Positions 7,820-15,904 of a DNA stretch of 64,000 bases are shown one piece after another. Made by a program: the position numbers and the translations under genes. Every line of letters begins with the position of its first letter. Positions within the stretch are counted from its first letter, which is position 1. The DNA is from JADMIH01 sp036399775 (GTDB lineage Bacteria > Chloroflexota > Chloroflexia > QHBQ01 > JADMIH01), in the NCBI GenBank assembly GCA_036399775.1, contig DASWMJ010000010.1, positions 3,164 through 67,163 of the forward strand. Reading direction: 5' to 3'. A model generated the notes under the pieces. It made no database searches. It was not told the origin of the DNA and was given only the letters and a program-made list of their open reading frames with translations.

Positions 7820-10477
7820 ATGCGTAACCAACATTTCAGCCCACGCTACTTCACAGCCATCCAGCTACTGCTGACCCTACTTGCTATTCTAGCCATTCTC
7901 ACTTCTACTGCTGGCCTCGCTTCCCCTGGCCGTACCTGGATTTTCGATTCGACGCCGTCGGGTGGGCTGAACCTTCACGCGTCCCTCGCTACGGGCGCTA
8001 CGCGGCTACCGGCGCAAGCTTCGCAATTCACCACTCCCGTTCAGGCATTTGACGCGCTGAACAGCCGTGGGGGAGGGGCGCTCACGGTATCGTGGGACGC
8101 CGCCACAGGCATCCCGCGCTTCCTGGGCAGTAGTGACGCATCTGCTCGCATACCCTATATCCCTACCGCAGCCGAGCGCGGCAATGCGCTTGCTACGGCT
8201 CTGGGCTTCCTGGACGAGAACCGCGCCCTCTTCCGGCTCGACTCCGCAGCCGGAGATTTCGGCCCTGCCCGCATCGAGCCTGACACGCAACTCAACTACT
8301 CCAATGTGCGCCTGCCGCAAATGTACAAGGGCATACCCGTCTATGGCAAACAGTTAGTCGTCCACCTGGACCAGGCAGGCCAGATCGTGGCGGTCAACGG
8401 GCGGTACGCGCCCGGACTTGACATCCCCAGCGCGCCGAGCATTTCTCAGGAACAGGCCGAACAGGTCGCGCTCGATGACATGATGGAGAATCAACTCGAA
8501 CCGGGCGAACGGGCGACCGTGAAAGCAACCTTGCACAAGGGTAAGACCGCGTTGATGGTGTATGTAGACGGGGACGGTAAAGCAACCCTTGCGTGGAATG
8601 TGAAGATAGGGACTACTTCGCCCCTGGGTGAGTGGTCTATTTTCGTCAACGCCCGCCGCCCGGTTGCAGTGCATGCGGTGGATAGCCTCAACAACGCCAA
8701 GCGCCGCCGGACCTACAGCGCGAGGAACGGCACCGACATACCGGGGCGGCTGCTGGCCGACGAAGGCGAGCGCACATCCGACGCTATAGCCCAGGCAGCC
8801 CACGACAACGCAGGCAAGGTCTATGACTACTTCTCTAACACTTTCAAGCGCGACGGCGTTGACGGTCGGGGTAGCATGATGGTGTCCACCGTGCATTACG
8901 GCACCGACCCGGAGGATGCCGAGAACGCTGCCTGGATAAGCGAAGCCGAGCAGATGATATATGGAGATGGAGGGGAGATCTTCAAGCCGCTGGCCTACGG
9001 GCTTGACGTTGTCGGGCATGAATTCACGCATGGAGTGACCGATTTTACCGCCCAGCTTATTTACGAAGGCCAGTCGGGCGCGCTCAACGAGTCTTACTCC
9101 GACGTGTTCGGCGCTATGATAGACAGGGCTAACTGGGACATAGGCGAGACGGTGATAAAGTCTCCTCCCTACCCGGTGCCGCAGTTACGCAGCCTCGAAG
9201 ACCCCGCCCTGGACGGCAACTACGACGTTCGCGACCCCCTCGGTAGCATAGGCCAGCCTGCCCACATGCGCGAGTATGCCAACCTGCCCGTCAGGCGCAA
9301 ATCGGACTACGGTGGCGTACACGTCAATAGCGGCATCCCCAATCGCGCGGCTTTCCTGCTGGGCCAGGCTATCGGTAAGGAGAAGCTGGAGCAGATTTAC
9401 TACCGCACCCTTACCCAGTACCTCAATCCCGACTCCGACTTCCAGGATGCGGCGCGCCTGACAATACAGGCTGCGACCGACCTGTACGGCACCACTGAGG
9501 CCAACGCCGCGCGGACCGCCTTCAGCCAGGTGGGTATAACTGTGGGCGGGTCATCCGTGCCCGCGCCGCCCCCCAACACCACACCCACCCCAGGCCCACA
9601 GCCTCCCCCATCGCCCCAAACGCTGCCCGCCGGGTGCCGCGACCTGGTCGTCAACGGCAACTTTGAGGGCAGGGGCGGCTGGGAGGAGAAGACTTCCAAC
9701 GGCACGCAGATCATAGACCCTGAGTTGCCGCGCACCGGCTCGCGGAGCGCGTGGCTCGGCGGGACCGACGATGAAGCCCTACAATATATCTTCCAGGATG
9801 TAGCCGTGCCCGCCAACGCCGCTTCAGCAAAGCTGAGCTACTATCGCTTGATCCACGAGGAGTTCTCCGGCCTGGGCGGGCTGTTCTCCGGGGACGCCGA
9901 TTTCGCTATCATCCTCGCCGGTACGGATGGCAACAAGGTCGCGGACATAGAGAACCTGGTGTCGTCACAGGGCGATGATACGTGGAAGCAGGCGCAGTTC
10001 GACCTCTCCCGTTACGCGGGCCGGACCATCCGCCTGGTATTCACCGCCTCCAATCCACGCGGCAACGTCAGCAGCCTCTTCGTTGACGACGTAAGCCTCG
10101 CCGCCTGCACTACTGGGCAGCCACCCCAGGCCCCGCCGACTAACTCGAATGGCGACGTGTATATTGCGGGCCGCGTGCTCAACAGCGACACGGACAGGGC
10201 AATCGCGGGCGCGCAGGTCTTCATCCTCATAGAAGGTCTCAGCGCATCGGACGCCGCGGACGATGATGAGGTCACGGACGACGAAGTGCTCACCTATGGC
10301 ATTACCGACAACAGGGGGTATTACCAGACCCAGGACCCGGTGCCACGCGACAGGACGTACAGCGTGATAGTCATAGCCGACGGCTACCGGCCCGTTATTG
10401 CCGACGACGCGGTAGAGGTGCCACGCAACGCTACCAACCCGGTAGAGGCCAACGGCACGATGCGCCCGGCGCGTTAG
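7820..10477 (+). CDS. Secreted M4 (thermolysin-like) metalloprotease with C-terminal domains
   Basis: Extracellular zinc endopeptidase, 885 residues. An N-terminal signal (TAIQLLLTLLAILAILTSTAGLA) is followed by an FTP/PepSY-type propeptide (to about 290), then the M4 catalytic domain with the zinc site HEFTH at 400-404 and the third ligand Glu424 in GALNESYSD. The C-terminal catalytic His-containing region is HVNSGIPNRAAFLLGQAIG. A Pro/Thr linker leads to a jelly-roll-like domain (NLVVNGNFEG-type start, VNGNFEGRGGW, ending LFVDDVSL), and the last about 100 residues resemble a carboxypeptidase-regulatory-like beta domain (VYIAGRVLNSDTDRAIAGAQ). The propeptide implies secretion as a zymogen. 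ATG 7820 has AGGAGC upstream. It probably feeds on or processes extracellular protein. Confidence 0.93.
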   Translation: MRNQHFSPRYFTAIQLLLTLLAILAILTSTAGLASPGRTWIFDSTPSGGLNLHASLATGATRLPAQASQFTTPVQAFDALNSRGGGALTVSWDAATGIPRFLGSSDASARIPYIPTAAERGNALATALGFLDENRALFRLDSAAGDFGPARIEPDTQLNYSNVRLPQMYKGIPVYGKQLVVHLDQAGQIVAVNGRYAPGLDIPSAPSISQEQAEQVALDDMMENQLEPGERATVKATLHKGKTALMVYVDGDGKATLAWNVKIGTTSPLGEWSIFVNARRPVAVHAVDSLNNAKRRRTYSARNGTDIPGRLLADEGERTSDAIAQAAHDNAGKVYDYFSNTFKRDGVDGRGSMMVSTVHYGTDPEDAENAAWISEAEQMIYGDGGEIFKPLAYGLDVVGHEFTHGVTDFTAQLIYEGQSGALNESYSDVFGAMIDRANWDIGETVIKSPPYPVPQLRSLEDPALDGNYDVRDPLGSIGQPAHMREYANLPVRRKSDYGGVHVNSGIPNRAAFLLGQAIGKEKLEQIYYRTLTQYLNPDSDFQDAARLTIQAATDLYGTTEANAARTAFSQVGITVGGSSVPAPPPNTTPTPGPQPPPSPQTLPAGCRDLVVNGNFEGRGGWEEKTSNGTQIIDPELPRTGSRSAWLGGTDDEALQYIFQDVAVPANAASAKLSYYRLIHEEFSGLGGLFSGDADFAIILAGTDGNKVADIENLVSSQGDDTWKQAQFDLSRYAGRTIRLVFTASNPRGNVSSLFVDDVSLAACTTGQPPQAPPTNSNGDVYIAGRVLNSDTDRAIAGAQVFILIEGLSASDAADDDEVTDDEVLTYGITDNRGYYQTQDPVPRDRTYSVIVIADGYRPVIADDAVEVPRNATNPVEANGTMRPAR

Positions 10478-10490
10478 GTAGGATACTGCT

Positions 10491-11459
10491 ATGCAAGCCG
10501 ATATTACTGGTGGGGCGAGCAACATAACTGAGCAGGCGCAACAGGTGTGCTGCGTGTGCGGGCAGCCGGTCTCGCCGTCGTACAACATTATCGGGCAGCG
10601 AATCTACTGCGACCACCACTTCGCCATAGTCAACAAGCAGCATCGCGGCTTCTGGCGCTCTGCCATCGTGCAAATCCTGGGGATGGGACTGTTCAGCGCG
10701 GTGGTCTACTTCCTGTCCGACTACATCGGCCCGCTGGATGACCCCTGGCGGCTGCCTGTGGGGGTGGCGCTGGTGCTGGTGCCCTCGGCAGCCTGGCTCT
10801 ACTACTTCTACAGGCAAGATCGCCTGGAGCCGGAGCCAAAGATGCGTGTGATGCAGGTCTTCTTGCTGGCGGTGCTGCTCGCGGAAGCCTTAGGCTACCC
10901 TCTGCTGAAGTGGTTCCGGTTGGACGATTGGGCAGTCAGCCTGAGCGCTATCTCGCTGGCGGCGTCCGTCCTGGTGCCGGGCTTCATATGGCAGGCGATA
11001 AACTACACCAGCGTGCGTATGCTGGTATATGCCACGCCTGAGTTTGACGAGCGCATGGACGGCGTGGTTTACGGCTCAATGGCGGGGCTTGGCGTGGCTA
11101 CTCTTCTCAACCTGCACTACGTCCTCGATAACGGCGGTGTGGCGCTCGACACCGGCGTCGTGCATATCGTCACTACGTTGCTTGCCCAGGCATCTTTCGG
11201 CGGCATAACGGGCTACTTCATGGCGCAGGCCAAGTTCGAGCACAAGCCGGTATGGTGGGTGCCTGCGGGAGTGGTTATATCTGCCATATTGAACGGCCTC
11301 TTCCGTTGGCTGGTGAGCGAGGTAAGCGCGGACGGCCTGACGGTTGCCCCCTGGCGCTCGCTGGTGTTCGGGCTGGCGGTAGCCCTGGTGTCGTTCGGTG
11401 CGCTCCTCTGGCTAATGCAACAAGCCCTCCGCAAGACGGCACCCACGAGTTCGACGTAA
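10491..11459 (+). CDS. PrsW-like multi-TM protein with N-terminal zinc ribbon
   Basis: 322 residues. The N-terminus carries CCVCGQP and a second metal-binding-like stretch (YCDHH), followed by about eight TM helices. The features YYFYRQDRLEPEPKMRV and DERMDGVVYGSMAGLGVA match the loops of PrsW-family glutamic intramembrane proteases. The catalytic positions look lost: where PrsW has an EExxK motif this protein has LAEALGYPLLKW, the Glu of the AAVEN-type motif is replaced (GVATLLNLHY), and the later helix His is Gln (LLAQASFGGITGY). It is therefore probably an inactive relative acting in binding or signalling (inference). It starts 14 bases after the M4 protease stop, so the two are likely co-transcribed. 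Confidence 0.72.
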   Translation: MQADITGGASNITEQAQQVCCVCGQPVSPSYNIIGQRIYCDHHFAIVNKQHRGFWRSAIVQILGMGLFSAVVYFLSDYIGPLDDPWRLPVGVALVLVPSAAWLYYFYRQDRLEPEPKMRVMQVFLLAVLLAEALGYPLLKWFRLDDWAVSLSAISLAASVLVPGFIWQAINYTSVRMLVYATPEFDERMDGVVYGSMAGLGVATLLNLHYVLDNGGVALDTGVVHIVTTLLAQASFGGITGYFMAQAKFEHKPVWWVPAGVVISAILNGLFRWLVSEVSADGLTVAPWRSLVFGLAVALVSFGALLWLMQQALRKTAPTSST

Positions 11460-11515
11460 AACGTATTACGTAGTTCGTATTGCGTATTACGGGATGTGTG
11501 AGATAGAGCATCTAA

Positions 11516-11563
11516 TCACTGACCACTGACCACTGACCACTGACCACTGACCACTGACCACTA
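11516..11563. repeat. CTGACCA heptamer array
   Basis: Six to seven tandem copies of a seven-base unit just upstream of the next gene's ribosome-binding site (AAAGGAGC at 11568). The same unit occurs inside priA and, complemented, at 15076-15136. Confidence 0.9.
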
Positions 11564-11577
11564 TTTCAAAGGAGCTT

Positions 11578-12183
11578 ATGAGCCGAACAGTTGACCAGGT
11601 AACGATATGGCCCCTGCGTACTCTGCCCAAGGATATAGGCGTGGCTGTGGTGGTGCTTGTCGCGCTGCTGGGTGGGTTGCTGCTCCGGTGGTCGACCGAG
11701 GGGAGCACCAAAGCTTACGCCAGCGCGGATAATAGCTTCAGCGTGCTCTATCCCGCTTCGTGGCGCACTACTGAGATTACGGACACCCTTCTGTTGAGGG
11801 TGGAGAACCCGCAGGCCAGTTCTGCCTACAAGACCAACGTCGCGGTGGACGTGCGCGAGCTGGACCCCGCCAGCCCTCCGACCCTCCAGGAGCTTATAGA
11901 CCGGCGTATAGAGCAGCACAGCGGCCAGGCTGGTTATCACTTTCTCTCAAGCAACGACCGCACGGTGAGCGGCCTCAAGGCTTCAGAGATAGAGTACGCT
12001 TTCGTGGCCCAGCCGATAGATTCCCCCAGGCGCGCTACGCTGCCCGTCGTAGCTCACAGCCGCGAATATATCGTGGTGGCGAAAGATCGCATCTACTATA
12101 TAACCCTGGCCGCGCCCGAAAGCGATTTCGCTACGGCCTCGGAACTGTTTGACCGCATGCTGGAAACGGTGAAAGTGCAATGA
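11578..12183 (+). CDS. Membrane-anchored protein with PsbP/DUF1795-like domain
   Basis: 201 residues with one N-terminal TM (VAVVVLVALLGGLLLRW, about 18-38). The remaining domain begins YASADNSFSVLYPASWRT, the typical opening of PsbP/MOG1-like folds (a short beta strand with YP.sW), and ends in an amphipathic helix (ATASELFDRMLETVKV). Such domains are usually extracytoplasmic and lack known catalysis. No functional partner is evident. The stop overlaps the start of the next gene (ATGA), so the pair is translationally coupled. The heptamer array ends about 10 bases before its Shine-Dalgarno, which may affect expression. Confidence 0.7.
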   Translation: MSRTVDQVTIWPLRTLPKDIGVAVVVLVALLGGLLLRWSTEGSTKAYASADNSFSVLYPASWRTTEITDTLLLRVENPQASSAYKTNVAVDVRELDPASPPTLQELIDRRIEQHSGQAGYHFLSSNDRTVSGLKASEIEYAFVAQPIDSPRRATLPVVAHSREYIVVAKDRIYYITLAAPESDFATASELFDRMLETVKVQ

Positions 12184-12863
12184 AAGACAACTCCGACAAA
12201 GAGACACCGGACTCCTCGCCCGGCAAGCGCGTGCTGGGGAAACTGTCCAGGGGTGAGCGTGACAGCGAGCTAGAGCCGCCACCCGAAGGCACTTTCGGGG
12301 CGCACTCCGGCTCGCCACCTGAGATAGAGGCTAGTGGATTGCAACAGCGTAAAGGCAGGAAGCCTCCGTCACGCGTAAGCCACCGGCGTCCACCCAGGAG
12401 CGGCGCGGATGATGACGATAAGCTGTCCCTACCTGAAGACGCGCTGGTTGCTATACGCAGGAGTGGAGGGTTTCGCTTCACCTCTAAAAGCGTGGTCATC
12501 TACCGCGACGGGCGCGTTACTACGGAGGGCACCGGCTACGGCGCGGGCAGGCAGGCACCTGCCAGGAGGCTGGATGACGAGGAGTTTGCCGAGCTGTACC
12601 GGGCGCTCGATAGGGCGAGGGGTCAGGGGTCAGGGGCCAGGGATCAGGGATCAGAGGTCGAAACAGACAGCTTCTCTGGACAACGCTTTACTTCCGAGCG
12701 TGCGAACCCCGACGGCTATTCTTACGAGATCGTCGCCAGGATAGGCATGGACACCTTCGCTGTCGAGGTGGTTGATGGCAGCATACCGGAGCAGTTGTCC
12801 CCACTGATTAAGGTCCTCTCCAAGTATATGAGACCGGCACGACAAGTGGGGGATCGAGGCTAA
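12180..12863 (+). CDS. Hypothetical protein with in-frame heptamer insert
   Basis: 227 residues, family not recognised. The first about 80 residues are charged and low-complexity. A compact domain follows, about 85-225, with PEDALVAIRRSGGFRF, VVIYRDGRVTTEG and a C-terminal helix LSPLIKVLSKYM. The pattern of a short beta strand with an YRDGR turn and an ExxxLYRAL helix resembles small lipoprotein-like domains, but this is weak. Residues about 147-159 (RGQGSGARDQGSE) come from GGGTCAG/GGATCAG heptamers at 12619-12655, an in-frame repeat insertion in the middle of the domain. Translation is coupled to the upstream gene. Confidence 0.65.
   Translation: MKDNSDKETPDSSPGKRVLGKLSRGERDSELEPPPEGTFGAHSGSPPEIEASGLQQRKGRKPPSRVSHRRPPRSGADDDDKLSLPEDALVAIRRSGGFRFTSKSVVIYRDGRVTTEGTGYGAGRQAPARRLDDEEFAELYRALDRARGQGSGARDQGSEVETDSFSGQRFTSERANPDGYSYEIVARIGMDTFAVEVVDGSIPEQLSPLIKVLSKYMRPARQVGDRG
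12619..12655. repeat. GGGTCAG heptamer tract inside a gene
   Basis: About five period-seven units read in frame. Another copy of this repeat type lies just after the gene at about 12868-12892 (CCCTGAC/CCCTGAT units) and a third inside the ABC transporter gene at 61687-61722. Confidence 0.8.
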
Positions 12864-12883
12864 GAACCCCTGACCCCTGATCC

Positions 12884-14077
12884 CTAATCCCTGGCGACCG
12901 CCGCCAGGAATCGCTCTACGGCGTAGGTGCTGATCTGGCCGCACGGGCCGGAGAAGTTGAAGTCGCAGCCGTGCGTGGCCCAGGGGAGGTCCAGCAGCAG
13001 GTATGGCCGTTCGGCAGCCTCTAAACGCTCGGCGAGTAGCCGGCTGTTTATGGGCCAGACCAACTCGTCGCGCCCTCCGTGAATGAGGAGGGTAGGCGGC
13101 GTATCGAGGCCGACGAAGTTGACGGGAGAAGCGGCGTGGTAGGTGGCGGGTGCCTGTTCAAGCCCGCCGCCCAGGAATTGCTTGAGCACTCTATCGCTGT
13201 CGAGCACAGCCGGGTTGGTGGGGTGGGTGTAGATGTAGGGCAAATCGGTAGGACCGTAGAACGAGATGACGCCTCGTATCGCGGGGTCGTTGGCCGTATA
13301 TGCGACGAGCAGGGCCAACTGCGCGCCCGCCGAGCGTCCCAGAAGCACCACTCGCTCCGGGTCTATCCCCAGGCTGGCAGCGTTGTGGCGCAGGTAGGCC
13401 AGCGCATCGAGAAGATCGTCACGAGCCGCCGGGAAGGGGTGCCGGGGCGCGAGGCGGTAGTCTATCGAGGCGACGATATAGCCCCTCGCGGCCAGGTAGT
13501 GGCTGAGAGGCTGGAACTCGGTCCTGTCGCCTCCCTCCCACGACCCGCCATGCACCACGAAGACCAGGGGCGCGGGAGCATCCGTGCCCTGCCGCATGTA
13601 TAGGTCGAGTTGCAGCGGCTCGCTCCCCCTGGTGGCGTAGGTGAGCGTAGTCGTGCTGACAGAGGGTGAGGGTATTCCCACTACAAGGTCGGTGAGCACG
13701 AGGGGCGCGGGCCTGGACGGTGCGCCGGGTGCCGTTTGGGGCGGCTCGTCACCAAAAGCAGCGCCCAACCGCCGGGGGATATCCTGGGCGAGTGCGGTTG
13801 CCCTCACGAGCGAGCTAATAGACATGAGCGCGGCGAAGACGCCGAGCGCGGCCCCTGCCTGCCCCGCCCGCGTTTTGCGCCAGCCGGGTACTAAAGGCAA
13901 GAGCGAGACGAGCGCGAGCAAGTGCCCCCATTCCGTTACGCCGACCGCGACCCTGAAGAGGAGGGAGGTGGGCGCTTTGAAGATGGCGAGCAGGGAGACC
14001 GCCGCGCAAAACGCGCCCCAGACCAGGCGCAACCCTCCCAGCAGTCCGGCCCGCGATGCCCGGCTACCTGATGGCAT
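12884..14077 (-). CDS. Membrane-associated alpha/beta hydrolase (esterase/lipase)
   Basis: Carboxylesterase-type alpha/beta hydrolase of the BD-FAE/HSL-like group, 397 residues. The first about 110 residues contain three or four TM helices (for example GGLRLVWGAFCAAVSLLAIF). The catalytic domain has an oxyanion motif VVHGGSWEGGDR, nucleophile elbow GRSAGAQ, the acid in HGGRDELVWP and the base in ATHGCDF. Fusion of a TM block to an esterase suggests membrane tethering. The substrate is unknown, and short acyl esters are typical for the family. The ATG overlaps the stop of the upstream M15-like gene (TGATG), so they form one operon. An in-frame GTG one codon earlier is possible. Confidence 0.82.
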   Translation of the reverse strand: MPSGSRASRAGLLGGLRLVWGAFCAAVSLLAIFKAPTSLLFRVAVGVTEWGHLLALVSLLPLVPGWRKTRAGQAGAALGVFAALMSISSLVRATALAQDIPRRLGAAFGDEPPQTAPGAPSRPAPLVLTDLVVGIPSPSVSTTTLTYATRGSEPLQLDLYMRQGTDAPAPLVFVVHGGSWEGGDRTEFQPLSHYLAARGYIVASIDYRLAPRHPFPAARDDLLDALAYLRHNAASLGIDPERVVLLGRSAGAQLALLVAYTANDPAIRGVISFYGPTDLPYIYTHPTNPAVLDSDRVLKQFLGGGLEQAPATYHAASPVNFVGLDTPPTLLIHGGRDELVWPINSRLLAERLEAAERPYLLLDLPWATHGCDFNFSGPCGQISTYAVERFLAAVARD

Positions 14078-14982
14078 CACTTACCGTCGGTAGACCAGTG
14101 GGGCACGTCATTGGCCGCGTTTGTGAAATGGATCACGCCGTAGGTCGCCCCTACTTTGATCAGATCGGCGTTGGCCCCGGTACGCGGTTCGCTCGTGATC
14201 GTGGTTTCTTTGCCGGTCGCGTCCTTGATCTTAAGCTCCCCTGCCCAATTGGTGTCCATGTCTATCGCTTTGCCCTCGATATGGCGCGAGGTGAGGGACG
14301 GGGCTTGCTTGCCGCCGCCGGTCTGGTAGGTGTCAACCATGTCTTGCGCCGCCTTCTTCGACTTTTCGGCGTCCCCGTGCCACCAGTTTATCTTGACCCC
14401 CTCGCGGGCGGGTACGGTCTGGGCGTCGTAGTTTTCCTTGACGATGCGCCACGACCAATGCATGAGGAATGCACGGTTCGACGGCCGCTTGGTGGCGCTG
14501 ATGCTCGGAGTCACTCCTGCTGCGGTCAACGCATCAATGAACTTCTGCACCTTCCCGCCGAAATCGGCCTCAAGGTCGCTGACCGAGGTGCTGGTGGGGA
14601 ATTGGGCGCACCAGGCTGACCCGCTGAGGACCCTGTCGTCCGCAGGCGCGGCGGGGGCTTCTGCCGGGGCTGCCGCCGGGGGCGCTGTGGCAGGTTCCTG
14701 TCGCTGTACCGCCGCGCGGCCGGCCTGGGGTGCGCTCCTGGCGCGTTGGAGGAAGCGTTGCACGGCCTGGTTGCCGTAAGTAGCCTGGCTGCTCTGCATC
14801 AGCGCGATTTTCACAGGCCGGTTGCCCCGCCCATCGAGGCGCGAATTCCCAAGTAGAGCCTCAGAATATGCGGTCTCCGGCTGAACGCCTAGGTCCGACT
14901 TGCTGCCCGGCTGCTCCGTACTAGGCTCCGGGTGTGGGGTCCTGCTGCTGCTATTATCTTCTTTAGAAGCGTCCTTAGACAT
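14077..14982 (-). CDS. M15-like peptidase domain protein with eCIS-cargo-like N-terminus
   Basis: 301 residues without a signal peptide. The N-terminal about 120 residues are Pro/Ala-rich and contain YGNQAVQRFLQRA followed by VQRQE. Similar LQ..GNqAVQRl..VQRQ stretches are frequent in proteins tied to extracellular contractile injection systems (known association, recalled rather than searched). The C-terminal domain has SRHIEGKAIDMD and VPHW, spaced like the His-x-Asp and His zinc ligands of M15 / VanY-type peptidoglycan peptidases. Reading: a possible injected or released wall-cleaving effector, though no eCIS structural genes are in this window. It is co-transcribed with the esterase gene. 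AAGGAGC lies upstream of the start. Confidence 0.6.
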   Translation of the reverse strand: MSKDASKEDNSSSRTPHPEPSTEQPGSKSDLGVQPETAYSEALLGNSRLDGRGNRPVKIALMQSSQATYGNQAVQRFLQRARSAPQAGRAAVQRQEPATAPPAAAPAEAPAAPADDRVLSGSAWCAQFPTSTSVSDLEADFGGKVQKFIDALTAAGVTPSISATKRPSNRAFLMHWSWRIVKENYDAQTVPAREGVKINWWHGDAEKSKKAAQDMVDTYQTGGGKQAPSLTSRHIEGKAIDMDTNWAGELKIKDATGKETTITSEPRTGANADLIKVGATYGVIHFTNAANDVPHWSTDGK

Positions 14983-15075
14983 GAGTGAATAAGCTCCTTA
15001 CTAGAGTGAAATGCGGAGGGGAGGATGTGAAAGAAGGGCCTCTAACTATTGAATTATAACCTTCGTGTCAATGCT

Positions 15076-15222
15076 CGTGGTCAGTGGTCAGTGGTCAGTG
15101 GTCAGTGGTCAGTGGTCAGTGGTCAGTGGTCAGTGGTTAGGGGTTAGGGGTTAGGGGTTAGGGGTTAGGGGTTAGGGGTTAGGGGTTGGGGGTTTGGGGT
15201 TTGGGGTTTGGGGTTTGGGGTT
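15076..15222. repeat. Three-phase G-rich heptamer array (telomere-like)
   Basis: About eight GTGGTCA units (15076-15136), then about seven TTAGGGG units (15137-15187), then about five TTTGGGG units (15188-15222), all of period seven. The G-runs lie on the plus strand and could form quadruplexes. Confidence 0.92.
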
Positions 15223-15904
15223 GATGAGAGGGGCGCGGTTGAGTGCGCCCCTCTGGTTGATTAGATGGTGTTGGGGTCACGCCGGGCAGGGAGGTAGCCT
15301 ACGCAGCCTGATTGTGCCAGGATGCTTGCCCCTGCGCTTACGCAACTGGTCGAGGAGGCCTCCTGCCTCTTGCCTTACTATGCGAGTAGCGGACGCTTCG
15401 CCCCCTGGGCGTACGCTTGCGGCTTGAGCGGGTTTATGGGTTGTGGGTCTCTGTGGGTGGGTCTTGTGGGACCGATACAGAGGCTAGCTCCTCGTTGGGA
15501 GCGGCTAAGGGTTGGTTTCTTGTGGCAGGGGCACCAGTGGACCCTGTTCCCCTTTGGGAGTTTTGAGTTTTGAGTTATGAGTTTTGAGTTGGTGGCTCCG
15601 GCTCTAACTGGTGGCTCTTAGCTCCTGGGGGTAGTGGCTACTGTTGCGCTCAGTAGTCGGAAACATGCTTCTATTAACTTTAATCCCTTTTTGGGGTTAT
15701 TTTGGGACATGATTTGGTGGGGTATTGGGGTGGAGTTTTGCACATTTTTGGGTGGGGTGGAAGGGTTGTGCTTGTTGGCGATTTGGGGATGGGACCAGGG
15801 CTGCGGCATGGGCTGACCGCCGGTTCCTAAAACAGCTATTGTCACTTTCTGACCTTAGGAATATACTATGGTCAGATTTCGCCAAAAAGTGACCATAGAG
15901 ATAT
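15223..15904. other. Non-coding region upstream of the restriction-modification gene
   Basis: G-rich on the plus strand with short open frames of biased composition that show no protein-like pattern. It contains a small TTTTGAG heptamer tract (about 15560-15593). A GGTCAGATTTC stretch near 15870 and AAAAAGTGACC near 15885 form a partial repeat of CACTTTCTGACC at 15843, just before the restriction-modification start, and could be an operator (weak). Confidence 0.45.

Noticed and set aside
15076..15222. True telomere or linear replicon end
   Set aside because: Ordinary genes continue on both sides, so this is internal; only the unit sequence is telomere-like.
15194..15573. Two small frames after the telomere-like array
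   Set aside because: They begin in the repeat tract, have no ribosome-binding site and contain Gly/Trp/Cys-rich sequence expected from G-rich DNA.
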